From the NCBI GenBank assembly GCA_947494545.1, contig CANLVH010000008.1, positions 95,533-159,532 on the forward strand: DNA of 64,000 nt. The letters run 5' to 3'. Position 1 is the stretch's first letter; every line of letters starts with the position of its first letter. The DNA comes from an uncultured Mesonia sp. (GTDB lineage: Bacteria > Bacteroidota > Bacteroidia > Flavobacteriales > Flavobacteriaceae). The position numbers and the translations under genes were made by a program. Positions 61,341 through 64,000 of this stretch are shown here, piece by piece. The notes beneath the pieces were generated by a model, which had not been told where the DNA came from, did not search any database, and saw only the letters and a program-made list of their open reading frames with translations.

Positions 61341-62574
61341 TTCCATTAATACCATACAAGTTTTTGAACATCAATGTTTATGGTGCAATAAAGGAGCGTT
61401 TCCTCTCTCAAAAAAGCAATTAAAAGCCTTTCAAGCTTTTTATGGAGAGAAGGGAGTGCCTTTTTATAATTTAATTCATAACGGAATTAAATTCAATGAA
61501 TACGTAGGGGTAATCAAAGTAGGTAAACTTACGGTGGAGGTCTTGCCAAAGGCAGATAAAAATGACGATAAGACGCTATGGCATAACCTTCTTATCCATA
61601 TGCTACAAACGGTTGGGTCATTTAAAGTTCAGGCACCAAGTACTTCTACTTTGCAGTTAAAGAGTAATTCTATTTTAGATCTTTATTTTGAACTTTTTAT
61701 AAACGAAATAGAATATCTTATTCATAGAGGTCTTATAAAAAAATATAGAAAAGTAGAGCGTAATGCCCTTGCCTTAAAAGGAGCTATAAATTTCAGCAAG
61801 CATATTCAGAAAAATTTAATTCATCAAGAACGTTTTTTTGTTAACCAAACTGTTTACGACACAGACCATAAAATCCATCAGCTGCTGTATAAAACAATTC
61901 GATTAATACGTACTTTAAATACAAGTTCTTTACTTACTAGTAGATTGGGGGCATTGGAGTTAAGTTTTCCAGCGGTTTCGGACTGTGTAGTTTCTGAGTC
62001 TTTTTTTACTGAATTTCAACACACAAGAAAAACCGAACCTTATAAAAATGCTCTTGACATTGCACATTTGTTATTGTTCAATTATCATCCAGATGTCTCC
62101 ACCGGCAATACTGATGTACTGGCACTGATGTTTGATATGAATTTGCTTTGGGAACAATATGTGTATGTAAGCCTCAGAAGAAAATTACCTACAAGTTACA
62201 CCGTTACCGCTCAATCCAAAAAAATGTTCTGGAAATCGAAAAATGGATATAATTCTATGATGATTCCTGATATTGTTCTTAATAAGGACAAAGAAAATTG
62301 TATTGTACTGGATACCAAATGGAAAAATTTATACGGCAAAAATCCGAGCCCAGAAGATTTAAGGCAATTATATGTTTATAAAAAGTATTTCTCAGCCACA
62401 AAAGTAGCCTTGGTTTATCCGGGAGAACAATTTGGGATAAATGAAGGAACCTATTATATGGAGGTCTCTAAGATTGGTGTAGATAGCTGTGCATTCATTA
62501 CATTACCTATAAATTATAAACCCAAAAATTCAAGTATTCAAATTGAACCATTAATTGAAAGTTTTTTAAAATAA
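61333..62574 (+). CDS. mcrC: McrC, nuclease subunit of the McrBC system
   Basis: A 413 aa protein with the McrC architecture: N-terminal beta-rich part (NGIKFNEYVGVIKVGKLTVEVLPKAD, then LLIHMLQTVG), a central helical region LKGAINFSKHIQKN, and the C-terminal PD-(D/E)XK nuclease MMIPDIVLNKDKENCIVLDTKWKNL (Asp and Asp-x-Lys). McrC stimulates McrB GTPase and cuts DNA. Translation is probably coupled to mcrB through the 8-nt overlap. Confidence 0.93.
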   Translation: MRDSINTIQVFEHQCLWCNKGAFPLSKKQLKAFQAFYGEKGVPFYNLIHNGIKFNEYVGVIKVGKLTVEVLPKADKNDDKTLWHNLLIHMLQTVGSFKVQAPSTSTLQLKSNSILDLYFELFINEIEYLIHRGLIKKYRKVERNALALKGAINFSKHIQKNLIHQERFFVNQTVYDTDHKIHQLLYKTIRLIRTLNTSSLLTSRLGALELSFPAVSDCVVSESFFTEFQHTRKTEPYKNALDIAHLLLFNYHPDVSTGNTDVLALMFDMNLLWEQYVYVSLRRKLPTSYTVTAQSKKMFWKSKNGYNSMMIPDIVLNKDKENCIVLDTKWKNLYGKNPSPEDLRQLYVYKKYFSATKVALVYPGEQFGINEGTYYMEVSKIGVDSCAFITLPINYKPKNSSIQIEPLIESFLK

Positions 62575-62959
62575 ACCATTTCGCGCTTGGCAAGCGGGTA
62601 AGAAAGTAGGATTACTTCATGTAATTTCATATAGCTATAAGTTTCTTGCCTCCAAAATTTGCCAACCAAAAAATAAATTCTTATCTTCACACCATCATTA
62701 AGAATCACGATAAAGTGATAGCAACCTGCCCATACAGGCGAAGGTGCTAAAAACAATGAGCCTAGACAATAGGAAAAATATGAAACCCACTTTTCTAAAA
62801 ATAGTAGCAGTAACAAGTTCGGGAAAACCGAACACGGCTTTACGTATGCTTTATTTTGAAATATTTTATTGGAGGAAATCCCTCAATACCTTCCTACGCT
62901 GGTTCTTGAAACTTTATCGTGCAACTAATTTATTTATTAATCTTAAACCATAATTTACT
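62575..62959. other. Gene-free stretch with several hairpins (candidate small RNA)
   Basis: Between mcrC and the nucleotidase I find no convincing gene (a 69-codon frame at 62744-62953 has no coding character). Instead there are close-packed hairpins: CGCTT-ggc-AAGCG (about 62583), TTGGCAA with TTGCCAA across about 65 nt, the pair around CCTG-cccata-CAGG (about 62727), GTTCGG-gaaaa-CCGAAC (about 62817-62833), and GAGG-aaatc-CCTC inside TATT/AATA (about 62870). Such density suggests a transcribed structured RNA or the relic of a mobile element. Confidence 0.45.
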
Positions 62960-63799
62960 ATGAAATCACTAACAATTGGTCAAATTTTAAACGACTACAG
63001 AGAACATTTAAAAAAAAGCGAAATAGACGAGCTTAAAAGTATTCAACGGCAACCCAGTAGCTTTTCCGCGCAAGCAGAAGAATTGCATAGAGTTCTTTTT
63101 GACGAAGAAACAGATTTTATGAACGATTCTAACGCAGATGCACACGATAGAGCAAGAGGAATAAACCCTATGTCGCAAGAATATACAAACCGCGTAAACA
63201 AAAAACGAATAGCTTTTGGGGTAACTCCTTTGAGTGAATCCGGCTACGCACGAGACAATTCTTCCAAAGAGTTTTGTAAAGAAGTGGTGCGGTTTACAAA
63301 AAATTACAAGGAATACCGCGAACGTAAAAGAAAAAATGCCAAACAAGTAGTTTATGTAGATATGGATGGCGTTTTGGTGAATTTCCAGTCGGGTATCGAT
63401 AAAATTTCTCAAGAAGACAAAGAAAAATACGGTCCGAATGATTTTGATGAGGTGCCGGGAATATTTTCCTTAATGGAACCTAACGAAGGCGCAATAGAAG
63501 GCTACAAATGGCTATCCGAAAATTTTGATACTTACATTTTGTCTACTGCATCGTGGAACAATCCTTCTGCTTGGAAAGATAAATTGCTTTGGGTGCAAAA
63601 ATACTTGCCGGAAGTTGCCTACAAACGTTTAATACTTTCGCATAACAAACACTTGGCAAAAGGAGATTTCCTGATAGATGACCGCACGAAAAATGGGGCA
63701 GGAGAGTTTTTAGGAAAACACATACATTTCGGATCGGAAAGCCCACAAGATTTCGCCGATTGGAAAGCCGTGGTAGCGTACTTAAAAAAGCTGGCTTGA
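62960..63799 (+). CDS. 5'(3')-deoxyribonucleotidase-like protein (NT5C family)
   Basis: A 279 aa HAD-fold protein. The C-terminal part (about 130-279) carries the deoxyribonucleotidase signatures VVYVDMDGVLVNFQSG (Asp-x-Asp nucleophile), FDTYILSTASWNNPSAW, KRLILSHNKHLAKGDFLIDDRTKNGAGEF with the catalytic DDR. The first 120 residues, rich in charged helices, are an N-terminal extension absent from the classical family. It would dephosphorylate deoxynucleoside monophosphates, perhaps acting in phage defence or pool control, but that is inference. Its codon use looks native. Confidence 0.82.
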   Translation: MKSLTIGQILNDYREHLKKSEIDELKSIQRQPSSFSAQAEELHRVLFDEETDFMNDSNADAHDRARGINPMSQEYTNRVNKKRIAFGVTPLSESGYARDNSSKEFCKEVVRFTKNYKEYRERKRKNAKQVVYVDMDGVLVNFQSGIDKISQEDKEKYGPNDFDEVPGIFSLMEPNEGAIEGYKWLSENFDTYILSTASWNNPSAWKDKLLWVQKYLPEVAYKRLILSHNKHLAKGDFLIDDRTKNGAGEFLGKHIHFGSESPQDFADWKAVVAYLKKLA

Positions 63800-63837
63800 T
63801 AGTTTAAAATCAACTATCACAGTCAGATTGTTTAAAA

Positions 63838-63868
63838 ATGTCAGGTTGAGCGGAGTCGAAACCGCTTA
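63838..63868. repeat. REP-like half element
   Basis: TGTCAGGTTGAGCGGAGTCG and its continuation resemble the intergenic CGACT-containing elements of Flavobacteriaceae (complement of CGACT..TGACA seen near 35700). Next to it is TGATAGTT...AACTATCA at about 63798-63821. Confidence 0.5.
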
Positions 63869-63950
63869 CGAAAAGAAAGCAGACTTTGAGTAATAGCAAC
63901 TTGATTCACGGTAGTTTAAAACCGGGACTATCTTACAAAGTGTGTAAGTT

Positions 63951-63984
63951 AAAAAATAGCTGGGGCCGGCCCCAGCTATTTTTT
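63951..63984. terminator. 34-bp perfect palindromic bidirectional terminator
   Basis: A perfect inverted repeat centred at 63967/63968, with the GC core GCTGGGGCCGGCCCCAGC flanked by A/T tracts, so it can terminate transcription from either side. It closes the nucleotidase gene and would also end any minus-strand gene entering from the right. Confidence 0.85.
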
Positions 63985-64000
63985 TAATTTTAATATTTAA

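Noticed and set aside
62538..62816. 92-codon minus-strand frame overlapping the mcrC end
   Set aside because: Overlaps a clear gene, low-complexity hydrophobic peptide, no recognisable domain.
62744..62953. 69-codon frame before the nucleotidase
   Set aside because: No coding character, weak start, and located in the hairpin-rich stretch.

Overview
The window comes from a low-GC member of the Bacteroidota, most likely a marine-type Flavobacteriaceae. Supporting signs are mevalonate-pathway isoprenoid genes, many TAnnTTTG (-7) promoter boxes with almost no Shine-Dalgarno sequences, a type IX secretion C-terminal sorting domain, a cryptochrome-DASH/(6-4) photolyase cluster, a kynurenine-type tryptophan degradation operon and a TPP riboswitch in front of a PnuT-like transporter. 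I see no rRNA, tRNA or CRISPR array.

Layout. 1-4135: the cut end of a LAB_N membrane protein, an RsuA/RluB-type pseudouridine synthase, a UbiA prenyltransferase, mevalonate kinase and diphosphomevalonate decarboxylase. 4218-8281: a DUF421 protein, then a DNA ligase D split into three tightly packed genes (phosphoesterase, ligase, polymerase). 8298-16850 (minus): BASS-type transporter, HI0933-like flavoprotein, tandem universal stress protein, T9SS cargo protein, PhnA/YjdM, a YdjM-like membrane protein and a membrane-anchored MutS-like ATPase. 17016-22392 (minus): kynU-kmo-decarboxylase-RidA deaminase-aldehyde dehydrogenase. 22458-27963: small lipoproteins and a light-linked cluster (flavin reductase, DUF2256, Cry-DASH, FeS photolyase). 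28202-33692: PabA/TrpG amidotransferase with an anomalous start, two thioredoxin-fold proteins, rhodanese, MFS transporter, PRC-barrel protein. 33765-42036: DnaQ-UvrC fusion, the TIGR03915/TIGR03916 pair, a sodium:solute symporter, and the TPP riboswitch-PnuT-flavoprotein unit.

42071-62574 looks like an accessory DNA-processing and defence island: WYL regulator, AAA+ ATPase, a complete recD-recC-recB operon followed by a NERD nuclease-helicase, a convergent two-gene module (OLD-like ATPase plus a protein I cannot assign), a RAYT-type transposase, and mcrBC. Two neighbouring genes here, the ATPase and the RAYT, each carry one in-frame stop that a single C-to-T change would explain. A 5'(3')-deoxyribonucleotidase and a strong palindromic terminator close the window.

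The most unusual non-coding signals are: (i) two diverged intergenic copies (about 5011-5121 and 13153-13265) of an element that keeps the same multi-helix fold through compensatory base changes; (ii) several tandem arrays with a 7-bp period and one with an 11-bp period; (iii) an A6 tract where one extra base would restore an ATG start to pabA/trpG; and (iv) a hairpin-rich stretch between mcrC and the nucleotidase.
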